64,000 bases of DNA from NCBI RefSeq assembly GCF_016808095.1, contig NC_068974.1:36328090-36392089 (forward strand), given 5' to 3'. This document shows, one piece after another, positions 36,907 to 49,204 of this stretch. A program made the position numbers and the translations under genes. The first letter of the stretch is position 1; each line of letters opens with the position of its first letter. Source of the DNA: Vigna angularis (Eukaryota; Streptophyta; Magnoliopsida; Fabales; Fabaceae). The notes under the pieces were generated by a model. That model searched no databases, was not told the DNA's origin, and was given only the letters and a program-made list of their open reading frames with translations.

Positions 36907-39900
36907 GCTCTTCCCTTCTTCCCCGTTCTCTGTCCTACCAGGTTTAATAGTTAAAATGATGTGTGACTGTGACACCCTCTTAGCTATGGTCGATTTTGTA
37001 GACTCTGACTCTTCTCCACCAGTTTCCAACACTAGCAAACAAAGTTAAAATCTGCCTACAATCATTATTAAATAATTAATATCTATCTAATAAGATATTA
37101 TCAGGGACACGAGTGTGTTATTAAACTATTATCCTTCAAATCCTTCAGTCTTTGACCAGAGACAATACCACCATTCTAACTGGAAAAAATACAATGCCAT
37201 ACACCTCTTCTCTTTCTCTCTCCACCCACTTGGTTTATTGGAACTCTCGTCCTCGTTCTGTGAAAACAATGACTCCCAAAAGCCCAGCATTCCCACACAC
37301 TACAAATCATCTCTCGGTCTCAAAATCAACGACTCTACGTAAAGTTAGACTACCGACCTCTCTCTCTCCTTGTATATTCAAGCCACATGAATACATACAT
37401 ATATATATATATATAATGAAGGAAACCAAAATAAAGATCTGAAACGGGATATTTAAACATCAGGTAGAAGATCAAGTCCATTGTAGAGAAACTCTGGAAT
37501 TCGGTATATAAATTAAGAAAGAAAAACCAATCTATGGATTCCCGAGTCCTGCATGTGTTAAAGATGCATGAGTACGGTCATGCATTATTATATGGTGAAA
37601 ATCCGACATATTAAAAATTAAAAGTACTGAATGAAAGAGTAAGAATTACTTTTTGTTCAAAATGAGACCAAGCTGTATTGCATATTAATATTATTTAATT
37701 AACGTGATTCAATTGAGCAGCATTTAAGAAATATAATTTGAAGGGTTTTTTTTGTTCCCCAAGTAAAAATATGTTGACCACCTACTCGATTTCCTCACCC
37801 GTCAAAAGCCCACTAGCTTCAATTAGTTTAATTTAACTTAGACATATGCTATCATTTATCTGCACTAACACCAGAAGCTTGTATTCTGCTTAGGTTAAGT
37901 TTCCTCCTAAAAACACCATTTCTAGGATATATACAAATTATAAAAAGATCTGCGATCTGCCCAACCACCGTTTATGTACAGTGGCTTAACTTGCCCGCAC
38001 TCACCATCCTATGTTAACCCTAATGCATCTTCACGTATCCGAATGAATAATCATTACTGAACATGGCACAAATATTTCATATTTTATGGAATGTCTAAGT
38101 TATCACTCAATAGTTTATAGTATATTCAGCTAGTAGAGATAGGGAGTAATATAAGTTACTAGCTTGGCAAAGCTTGGATCTCGTAATATACCGCAATTAC
38201 AGCACAACACACGCACACGCATATCTTTTATGAGCATATATTTGGTAGCTTAAGCACAACGTTAAAATGTTCAGTACAATTATACACACAAACAATGATT
38301 TTTATATCGCTGATATCATGTAAATGTGACATACAATAATGTGTTGTTGAGAGGGATGAAATTACAATGCTAGAATAATATTATACATGCATGTATTTAC
38401 TTTTGATTTATTTAAAAATAAAAGGAACATCTCGTGAGAGAGCTATAAGCTATCCTTGTGTGGACATGTAGCAAATCAACAAGCTGAGTTATAATATTAA
38501 AATAACAATTTTTTTTCACATAAACTTTCCTGTTATATAAGGTATACCATGGCTACACATTTGTTCGATGCATGGAGACAGAAGATTAAAAGCGCAGCTA
38601 TATTTATAGAAAAGAACGACTCCGTAATTGAATATACAATTTTCAGAGCATAAACACTAATCAGTTAGTCAGTGCAAGAGCGAGGGAATCCATGCATATT
38701 TTCTACTTAAAAAACTTAGTTTTAATTTCTGCCAAATAAATTAGAAACCTTGGACCAGACAATCTCAGATATAATTCACTATTAGCTAGTCATGAGATGA
38801 ATTAGAAGAATCTAAACTGAAAAATAGGATTACTATATATATATAAGATATTGATTAATGTAGCAGCGATATTACCAAAAATAACACTGAGAAGCACTGG
38901 CAGTGAAGAATAAACAATTCCAAATACCTGCCAATGTTGATGATGCACTGCAACCGCCAAATTTTTGTGCATAAACAATAGGCGATTTTGACCGAAGTGA
39001 ACACAATAAGGGAGCAAAACCCCACGTCTCTCGCTGTTATAATTTTTATACCTCAACAACTAAAACCAAACCTAGAACTAGTTCTTGCAATTGCAAGCGA
39101 TGAAAAACACTCTCTATTCCAAACGTGAAAACTCTGTTGTCCATATATCTAAATCAAGCATTTCTTAAACATGCAAGAAGAAAGAAAACATAGGTATGAA
39201 GCATAAAACAGAAAGGGAATAAATAGGAATGAAAATGGAACTAAAAGAAGAAAAGAAAGTGGATGAATTCATTAGGAATCTGTTACTTCACAATGTGAAC
39301 AGTCTTAATTGATTTTAATTTTTTGTCTTGAAAAATGTGGAAGAAGAAGGGAATAAATAGAGTTTAGCGAATGGAAGGAAGAAAGGGGTGCATGGTGGCG
39401 TGGTGCTGATTCGTCACCGGTCATACGCAGTCAACCAAAAATTAATCTGGTTGTCACGCCGTTTCAGGTTCTTGGACCAAATTCAGAGTCAGGGGAATGT
39501 GACTGACACGTGTGCATTATCCCTTCCTGCTTAGGGTTCTCTTTGTCTTCAGGCTTTCACTTTCAAACTCTGCAGCCAAACCAGCCAATTATCCGGTTTG
39601 CATGCCTGCACTAAAAAACATGTATAGCTAAAGAACTTTGACCACGTTCTCACCACCCTACCCATAACTATCCCTTCATTATTATCATCCCCCTCATTAC
39701 CTCTATATCCCTTCAACTTCATACATACATACATACATACAACAGTGTATCTATAGCCATGATATCATGCATTTTTTTCATTTAGTACAATCAATCTTAA
39801 GATTAATTAATATTTATTTCTTTAAATGTAATCTCTTTTATAATATATTTTACTGATATTAAAGAGTTTTGAATATTTATCTGTCTGTTTGGCATGAGTT

Positions 39901-40839
39901 GAAGGAGGAGTTGAGGGTAATTGAATGAAGGGTTGAAGGGCATTTGAGGAGAAAGTAGGTCACGAGGATCCATAGAAAATTTTGAGAATTTCCAAGAGAT
40001 GGGAGGAAATGCCGGGAAAGTGCTCGTGTCGCCTCGAAATGAAACACTGGAAAAGGTTGGTTGATGTGTTATGTTTGGAGTGAGTCTCTCTTCTCCTAAA
40101 TTTGAACCACACAAGGCAACCTTAGCTTCCTAGGTAGGTTTAGGTTTGTTTCTAAAGCATGGGACTGATCCAGATACCATAACCAATCAGACAAAACACA
40201 CATACCATATTGTAAACAGTAAAATCAAATTCCCTTCATATAAGCAACCACTTCTTGTGCATGTATGTGTGCTCCTGTGGGATTTCCAAAACTCCCAAGT
40301 TCGATCTCATTTATAGGAACTTGGCTTTTGAAAAAATAAGGGAATTAATTCAGTGCACACTCATTAAAACATATACACTCAATTCTTACATGTATTTCTG
40401 AAACATGCTCATAATAATATGTTTTCTATTTCATTCAAAAAACATAAAAGGTTCTTCCATATTTCAAAATATTTTGTTTTCCTTCCAAAATATTTCAGAT
40501 GCATATGTATCTGTCACATTCACTTTTCATCTCTGAAGGTTAACGAGCTCCACATGTGCATTCTAATTATACTCATTCTTTTATAAATCACGTTACCACG
40601 TTGTGTAATAGGAAAAATCTATCTCTCTACAAACTTTTTTTAAATAATGTGAGAAATTTAATTAGGGTATGAGAAAAATGTTTATATGTGAAAAAATTAC
40701 CATTTTATACCATTTTGGGTATCAATTAAGATACAATAAATTAACATTAAATTAGAACATATACAAGCATAAAGTATCGTGGTGTATAAACCCACATAAT
40801 TTTATTATATATCATGATGCATAAATTGATAATTATTAA

Positions 40840-41020
40840 TGTAGAAACCAATTCTTTTGGTAACTATATTAGTGATACATTTGAAGACCAATTTATGATT
40901 ATAGTGATGAATTTAGATAATATTTTACTTACTAATAATTTTTAGTTTATAAATTGATTATAATGACTAGTTTTTTTTCACTAAAATTAGTCATTATTTA
41001 AATATTTTCTCGTATTGTAT
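40840..41020. repeat. Repeat-family remnant, copy 2
   Basis: Shares the exact 20-base word tcattatttaaatattttct (40991-41010) and looser similarity upstream with 33030-33285. Likely an old copy of the same AT-rich mobile-element family. No ends or target duplication are visible. Confidence 0.35.
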
Positions 41021-41097
41021 TACATAATTACTTTTTAAAATTTTTTAAGTAAGTAAATTTTTATTAATTTTTTTAATACTTCTATTTACCTTTTAAA

Positions 41098-41099
<2 letters not shown>

Positions 41100-41148
<49 letters not shown>
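41100..41148. repeat. (AT)n microsatellite
   Basis: About 49 nt of uninterrupted AT. First of seven long arrays between 41 and 54 kb. Confidence 0.95.
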
Positions 41149-41153
<5 letters not shown>

Positions 41154-42402
41154 TATAAATTTAAATTTTATTTATTTTTTAGAAATTTAAATTGTTTTTA
41201 TTTTTCAATCTAAACTGCTATTACTTTTTTTATTATTTTGTGTAACTTTTATAAAACATATGTTACTTTAATTTGTAACGTTAAATCTTTTTTAACTTGG
41301 ACTGTATAAAAAATTAAAAACTAAAACATCAAATGCTAAAAAAATGAAATAATTAATTTTCATTATAAACATAAGATTATAAAATGAAAATAGGTAGTGA
41401 TAGGTAAAATGGAAATTAAGATAATAAAAATATATATTAAAATATAAAGGATACAGAAAAACAAAAGAACACGATTTTGTATTAAAATATTGTCGATGAA
41501 AAAAAAAGTATATAAACATAAGATAAGTGATGAGAAATTTTATCTTGAAATCTACTTGGGTCTTGGAAAAAGTTCCTATACCATCTATAAGTCCAACTCA
41601 TATGTAAAAAATAAATATATTTGATACTATTACTACGTTAAATATACACAAAATTAAAATGTTTTGAATAAAATACATGTAAATTGTGTCAGAGAACACG
41701 ATTTCAGACCAAGAATTCATGCTTTTAACCACGATTTCGGTCTGTAATTTTTAACCACCTTGTCCTATTTATTTATTGTGTTTTATACCTCGTTTTTTAT
41801 TTTTAAAGTTTTTTGGAAGAGTCGTATTTAGAAGCACTTTAGTATTTTTTTATTTTAAATTTTTCTTAAACCATGATTATGAGTACAATTTTAGGATTTA
41901 AGATCTGTTAGTATTTTAGTTTTTTATTTAGGTTTTTTGGAAGTGTGCACGTTTTCTATGTTTTATAGCTTTTTTTTTTAAATCCAGCTAAATAAAATTC
42001 TAACTAAATCCAATTGAGTAAAATTCCAGAATCATATTCAACCAAAAAATATATTTTTAAAAACGCTTTATTTTTTTAAGTTAAGAAAAGAACAACAACA
42101 AAAATTGAGTACAATTCCAAAAAGAAATAAAAATAATAATAAAAGGCTAAATCTTACTCTAAACATAATTTAAAATAATAATAATAATAAAAGTATGGTT
42201 ATGAGGACAACTCTTTATAAAAACAAAACAATGTGACATAAAAACACTCTTATAAAAAAAAACCTTCAAAGAATGCTTAAAAGCACAACAATGGGCTTAG
42301 GCTACATCTAAATGGCATTAGTCCAAAAGTTCGACTAGATTCAGAAACAATTTGGACCTAAAAGTAGATTTGAGGCCCAAAACCTATAGTTTAAACTCTG
42401 AA

Positions 42403-43909
42403 GAGGGTTTCATCCTGTACCTCCAAACATTTTATTCTGCACCTCCAATTTTCTAATATTCGCTTAATTAAGTTAGGTGGTTATTCAATAATTTTTTGTT
42501 TATTAAAAATTTATGTGTCCAGTTGACTGCTCCTCCATTTTCCTTCTATAGTCAAACATGCATTCTGCATTGACTACACCCCTGCACCCCTTATTGCCTA
42601 CACCCTTGCACCCGTACACTCCATTTGAGTTGGAACTCTGTGATAATTTTTTTTTCTCTTGACTATTTTTCTTTCTAGTTCATATCAATAGTTATATTTG
42701 AGTGAGTGTGATATTGAAAATTAAAGAAATTTGAAAGGGGTTGGTAGTGTTTGAGTGCAGGTTGGAGTGGTACATCCAGAAAGTTTGACTTGCTTTGTGT
42801 GGTACACTTGGAGTGCTTTGTGGTGGTGCTATTCTTGGTGTTCTTCCTAGTTGCATTGATATTGTTGGAGAGAGGTTAATATTTAATTTTTGGTTAATCT
42901 GTTGCATGTTAGTATTTTATTTTTGGTTTTGCATTTGCATGTTAGTATATTATTTTTGTTTAATCTCTTACATGGTCACAGTAAAGAACTAATTGATTTT
43001 ATAATCAAAAAATGTACACATCGGCTATTGATAACCGATGCAAGCCTGATCGGATATAAACATTCGATGTGAGGAGTTTCGGATATTCATATCCAATTAA
43101 CGTTTTACTTATGTGAAAGATTTAAATTATATTATGTATGAATTACTTGTTTATATTAGTTTATAATTTTTTTAATTTTATGTATTAATTTATAATGTAT
43201 TATATAATTTTTAATTAATATAAATTAATTTTATGAATTTATTAAAATTAATAAAACTATTTTTAAATTAAAATAAATTTAAGATGAACCTATCATATAT
43301 ATGGAAATTCAAATATACCAATCGGATATAGATATCCGATCTACACAATATCGGATGTCAAAATCCAATTCAAGTTTAATATATTATATAAAATTTTATT
43401 ATATTACTTATTTATTTATTTTATTACTTTTTAATTATTTTTAAAATTATGTATGATTTTGTATAAGTATATAATGTAAATATATAATTTTTAATTAATA
43501 TAAATTAATTTATATTAATTTATTAACATTAATAAACTGTTTCTCAATCAAATTAAGTTAATATCAGCATATGTAAACCCGAATGTACAAATATCGAATC
43601 TGGATATCCGATTTGTACTATTTCGGATGTCAACATCCCATTACATTTTAATATGTTATATAGAATTTGATTATATTACTTATTTAATTATTTTCTTAGT
43701 TTAAAATTATTTTTAAAATTATGTATAATTTTGTATATAAAATCTGATTTTATATATAAGAATACTATCTGTGCATTTACAGTGTGAATCTTTGACTACT
43801 TTTACTTTTTCTAAAACAAATATTAAAACTTTCTTAATTAGGATAGTTTAACCATTTTTTAAAATTTAGAGGTGCAGATAAAAGACTTGGAGGTATTGGA
43901 TGAAACCTC
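42403..43909. mobile_element. Non-autonomous Mutator-like element A (1507 bp)
   Basis: Terminal inverted repeats of about 50 bp: the left begins gagggtttcatcc and the right, reversed, gaggtttcatcc. Both are followed by two spaced copies of a cctccaa-type word (tacctccaa, then ctgcacctc). The arms are roughly 85% alike by eye. The element is flanked on both sides by the identical 9-mer aactctgaa (42394-42402 and 43910-43918); a 9-bp duplication is the Mutator hallmark. No transposase is present. The right half consists of ~271-bp tandem repeats. The ORFs at 42692-43072 are not convincing genes. Confidence 0.88.
43030..43800. repeat. ~271-bp tandem repeat, about three copies, with palindromic core
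   Basis: Core words begin near 43050, 43321 and 43593, spaced 271 and 272 nt. Each core is a small palindrome of the type atcggatatNNatatccga, followed 8-10 nt later by tttcggatRtNaNatcca. Between cores is AT-rich DNA alike in each unit (ataatttttaattaatata appears in successive units). The first copy is the most diverged. It lies entirely inside element A. Confidence 0.8.
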
Positions 43910-43943
43910 AACTCTGAAACTAGCGCCACTTTCTTATCTTTAA

Positions 43944-44722
43944 GAAGGTTACTTCCTACGTCATCACAAATTGATTCCTGTACCACCACACTTTTCTTAA
44001 ATTCCAAAACTATCTTTTATATTTTAAAATATCCTACATCTCCTCCTTTTCTCTTAACGGATGTCGACATTCGTTGAAGAAAAAAATTCTTCAACGGATG
44101 TCCCACATTTGTTTAGTTTTTTTTTTTTAAGTTTTTAGTTTTTTCAAGTTTTTAAATTAATATATAAATATTATTTACTTTTTTTAAAAATTATTACTTA
44201 ATTATTTATAAATTAATTTTATTTTATTTAATAAAATAATTATTATTAATTTAATTTATATATTATTATTTAAGTAATAATCAAAATAATTTAATTTTAT
44301 TATTATTAATAAAATACTTGAAGAAACAATCCAAAAACAAAAATCTGCATTTGAAACGGACACGAAAAATCTATTCCAGTTAGACTCCATCATACTGCAA
44401 GAATAAGAAAGCTTCTCCCTGCATCTCTTAGCATTTCTCCCTACACTTCTAAATTTTCTTAAAATTTTAAAACTATTGTCCATAAAAAAATAATTTAAAT
44501 TTTTTATTAAAACGGATGTGACAATCGGTTAACGGATGTCGCCACATCCGTTGAAGATTTTTTTTTTTTTAAATAAAAACAATAAATTAAAATATAAAAT
44601 ATGTGAACGGACGGATGTCAACGTTGAAGGTGAAACGGATGTTGACATCCGTTTTAGAAAAAGACAAAATTGGTATGGGGTGGTGCAGGCAGCATTATGT
44701 GGTGGTGGAGGCAGCAACTGCC
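43944..44722. mobile_element. Non-autonomous Mutator-like element B (779 bp)
   Basis: The left end begins gaaggttacttcctac; the right end, reversed, begins ggcagttgctgcctcc. The ends align over about 45 nt, including a second shared word (cctgYaccaccMca). The flanks carry the identical 9-mer tatctttaa (43935-43943 and 44723-44731). Inside both ends are palindromic words of the type acggatgtYgacatccgt (near 44055, 44520-44560 and 44610-44660), the same module seen at 60.35-60.46 kb. No coding region is present. It starts only 34 nt after element A. Confidence 0.87.
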
Positions 44723-46908
44723 TATCTTTAATCATGGGCAAAGCAGGCCCAAAATGCTTAGCGGCCCAGCAGGGAACGCTTGCAATTTGATTTTCCGTGA
44801 TATAAGAGCGGGCTGAATGACTTCTCCAATCACCAACCAAGAACAACTCTTGATTAAATTGATAATATTCTGATTATTATTGAATGGTGATGATGCTATT
44901 AGTTATTCAAAATATACTAAAACATTTTAACAAGAGTGTAAATGCGAGAGTGTTCTCTTCGGTGTTCAACAAACTTCCATAAGAAATATTATAATCAAAT
45001 AGAAAAAGAAGTACACTATATAGTAACTATGCGTAATATTTTTACAAGTTTAAATATGTTATAGGTTTGTAGCTATTTTGCTTTTAACTTCTGTAAGAAA
45101 AAAAATGGTTTCTTAAACCTATTTCGTTTTTTCTTAAACCTATTTCGTTCAAAGACACCTCATAAGATTAAGAAAGATTATAAATTATTTAAGAATTAAG
45201 GTGAAAAATAATTTAAATGTATCTTTTTATTTCAGTTACTTTTTAAAATTAAAATGGTAATGGATAAAAACAATACCGTGAACCATTTATCGCAACGGAC
45301 TTTTAGTTTGAATGTTCTGCAAATATAGCATATCTTTTAGTCCATGCCATTGTGTTTTTTTCCATTTGATAGAAACCAAAATAAATAAAAAGGAGTGTTT
45401 CAGAATGAAAAAGTCTTTAAAAAGATAAAAGAGTTTCTCTTTAAGATTTATTTGATTTCTTTTGGGAAATTGAATAAGCATGTAAATACTTTAAATAAAT
45501 AAAATTAACCCTGAATTATGGAACCCAAATCTCATCGACCGCACCCCGAATCCTAAACCTCATCAAAACCAAATCTCCGACAAGATTCTGACATAGATCA
45601 TCAACCTCGGTTTCCTCGCGCACCCTTATGATATGGATTCATCTTTTTAATCAAATGCCGTTTTACATTTCTCGGAGAATGTTTCGAATCTTCATTATTC
45701 ACAGTTCATTTCATTTCTTCAAGGTCTTGAAATGCAAGCAATTAGTCTCCCCTTAATCTTCATTTAAACTTGATTTTTATATAATCATATACTATATCAA
45801 ACAATGAAACGTATTAGAAACATGGACCTTTTATAAGTTCCTAGAGAATAACTGCGGAACAATAAACAGCAGATTTGAAAATAATCAAATGCCAATTGAA
45901 ATAATTTAAATAACCTTGATGGATACATAATGATCTCCATGTTGTTATAATGATGGATGATGGAAAGATCATGTTATAATGGGTAGAACATGTATATAAA
46001 GCAATTAATAGACAGCAGTGGATTCGCATGCTGACATGCATGGGATACTGAAATCTGAGATGATTAGGTTTTAAGTGTTTAACCAATACCTGAGCTTATA
46101 AAGGTTCCAAGATATCAGATTCTGATAACCCTGCATCTTCAAAATAGCCTTGTCCCTAGCATGTCACAATGACCACACTATTGCAAACCATAAGACATTC
46201 ATTCCAACTTTCCATGCTGTCCTTGTCTACCTTAATTAATCCATGCAACTGCTGAATTTGAAACGATCCATATGTATTTGTTGACTCATTCAGCTCAAGT
46301 TATTTCCATTTGCTTAACTTTTCTACCATCATCTATCATCATAATCTCTTCCCGTATTGCAAGTTAGAATAGAATTTAACTTCAAAAAGTTTTTTACAAT
46401 ATATCTATCCGGTCAATAGTTAGATCATATAGTCAACTATATTAGACCAGTCAGTCTAAACATGTGGAGAACGATTGGTCAAACTAAAATAAATTAACAC
46501 CAAAACTATTTCTTTTAAAGGTTGAATTATGATTAGTTATCTTTAAACTGTAATTACTGACCTTAATCAAAATACATTACAAAGTTGATAAATAGTTGTT
46601 GGAGGTAAAAAGGTAAATTACGTATTAATTACTTATTTATTATTCTTACTCTCTGAACTAAAAGATTAAAATTTGTTAAAAAAAATTCATTCAAATATAA
46701 CTGCGTAAGCTACTTAAAAACTGTGTTAATACAATAACAATAACAAATTATAATTTTCAAAGTATGAAAACAACACTCATGTGGGTTGTTTTTATTGAAT
46801 GCTAAAAACAATCATTATTTATAGAAGATTTTTTGGCAAGTCCAAACACCGCATCAATGCTTCACTAAAATACTATTTTTTTATAATTTTTTGTGGATTT
46901 TCCTGATG

Positions 46909-46911
<3 letters not shown>

Positions 46912-46979
<68 letters not shown>
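46912..46979. repeat. (AT)n microsatellite
   Basis: About 68 nt of uninterrupted AT. Confidence 0.95.
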
Positions 46980-46980
<1 letters not shown>

Positions 46981-47375
46981 CTAAGTAGGTGAGTTATTTG
47001 CAAATTTTCACGAATTTTGAAAATTCCACAAAATATTCCCATTGTAATTTATTCAATAAATTTAATCTTTTAAGCAAATTCTAATATCCACGCTTATAAA
47101 AGCTTACTAATATTTGATAATTAAATTTAATTATATGACCAATTGACCATCTCTTACTTTATTATTTAATAAACTATCATTGAACGACTTAAATGTTAGT
47201 ATAATAATATTATTATAAAAAATATTAATTAATTATATAACAATGAATTATCAAAAATTATTTCTCTCTTCTTAATCCTTTGTTGCCTGCACCTTCTGCT
47301 ACCTACAACAAAATAAAAAATAAACTCTTCAGCATGAAACTATAATGTATTAAGATATTGACTCCTATGTGTAAA

Positions 47376-47465
47376 TATCTAAAAAGACTGGGTTTAATTT
47401 CAGTTGTTATAAAAAATAGTAATTAAGTGTGTGTATCTAAAAAGACTGGGTTTAATTTCAGTTGT
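47376..47465. repeat. Exact 32-bp direct repeat
   Basis: The same 32-mer (tatctaaaaagactggg...) occurs at 47376-47407 and 47434-47465, 58 nt apart, followed in the second copy by a (GT)n run. It looks like a recent local duplication. Confidence 0.85.
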
Positions 47466-48493
47466 GTGTGTGTGTTATATTATATTTTTTTTTTTCATAC
47501 CCATTGCATACTCAAAATATTAATTAAATCTATGTAGTCTGTTACATTCACGTCAAACATAAATGTTTAGTTCCTGATTCTTTTTCATTCTTTACATTTT
47601 TTAAAATTATTTTAGTCTTTCATCTTTTAAAATTGGGTCACTGTTCTTTTGTAACAATTATCTATCTCAATTTTACTATAATACAATTGCCCTTTTCACG
47701 ATTTAAAAACATGGAATTTTATCACTCTATGTATGTACTTACTTGAAAACATGTCCAAACTAAAAATAACTCTAAAAATAATGGAAATCTTATACAAATT
47801 ACCAAGCAATCAAAATTGAAAAATGAAAAATAAGTTTTCTGTGATTACCCATAAAGTTTATCTAAGTAAAGAGAAATTTCTTCTATTAGTCTCTTCAAAA
47901 GCGTTTTCCTGGTATGTTACGGATCAATGATATGTAATGAAGAAAACAAATAGCTACAGGCAATCATTTACTTTTGACTCCAATAATACTCACTTTTAAG
48001 TAGGAGCGTATGTGTTATCTGAATAGATTCGAGATAAAAACAAAAATCATCTTATGTTTTTAAATTATTGTGTGGAATATTTATTTTTTAATCTAATTGG
48101 CTTTTTTAGTAAATTTTTTACATTAATTCTTTTGTTTGTACAGAAAACTTAATTTAGTTAAAGAACTTAACTCCTTTGTACTCAGCAACATGTTGATAAA
48201 CATCCAATTTGATTATAAAAGAAAACTTGCAGAGTTTAGTTTGAAAAACGTACAAAGTTCAAACCAATTTAATATTATCTAATTTTGCAGTTCAGTTTAC
48301 TAATTTAAAATGGTCTGGATAAGTGATAGTGCACTCGTACTTACGTGAGAATTTTCAAATTATTTGATCATGAAAAGTTGTTTTTTACGATATTACACAA
48401 AACTTTCATAACAAAAGCTAAATAAAAATAATGGCAAATGCTTCATGTTATCCCACTTTGCTTCCACTCTATATATTTGTCCTTCTTGTTAGC

Positions 48494-48497
<4 letters not shown>

Positions 48498-48569
<72 letters not shown>
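48498..48569. repeat. (AT)n microsatellite followed by GATA units
   Basis: About 72 nt of AT, then a short gatagatagata run at 48577-48588. Confidence 0.93.
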
Positions 48570-48576
<7 letters not shown>

Positions 48577-49148
48577 GATAGATAGATATAAAATACATGT
48601 ATAGCTCATTATGCCAACCAGAATGTGTAATGATAGTATACTAGAAATTTGTTTATGCCAGCAATATATAATAAAGAGGCTGAACCCAGAAGAATATATA
48701 AAAGAAAGCTGAACAGATAAAATGCAAAATGAGAAGTTGAACAATTTACGGCTCTGCTATATGACAACGTATAAAGAGAAACGTTGCTTTGTATCTTCTC
48801 CATGATGAGATGCAGGTGAGGCTTCCAGGTGGATGCAACCATATATGAAAATGCAAATCATCAACATCATTCTAAAATAACTCACTTCTGTACCCTTTTC
48901 TTTTTCTGACAAATGATACAGAATTAGACCCACTAAATGCTCCTGCTATACACAATTTATCCAAAGCTTTCATAATTGCTTCTCATGAAAACTTAGGGAT
49001 ACCTTTATCAAAGAAAAGATACACAAAAACTTAAACGCAGTTAAGCTTCAATGATAACAACCGTGTGCAGGCCTCACAAAAATATCAGAATAACACAGGT
49101 AATAATTATATAATTAATATATCATCATGCTAACTCACTCTATATATC

Positions 49149-49151
<3 letters not shown>

Positions 49152-49203
<52 letters not shown>
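49152..49203. repeat. (AT)n microsatellite
   Basis: About 52 nt of uninterrupted AT. Confidence 0.95.

Positions 49204-49204
<1 letters not shown>

Larger units (their letters stand above)
36910..42393. other. PLETHORA upstream region and spacer
   Basis: About 5.5 kb with no gene I can support. The proximal 1-2 kb is presumably promoter. Short ORFs (37115-37442, 38802-39059, 39549-39734, 39803-40114) match no family I recognise. The patch 39060-39560 is less AT-rich with acacgtgt and cacgcc words near 39500 and could be a promoter or a non-coding transcript. A short catacatac run lies at 39721-39740. The (AT)n array and a repeat remnant near 41 kb are listed separately. Confidence 0.5.
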
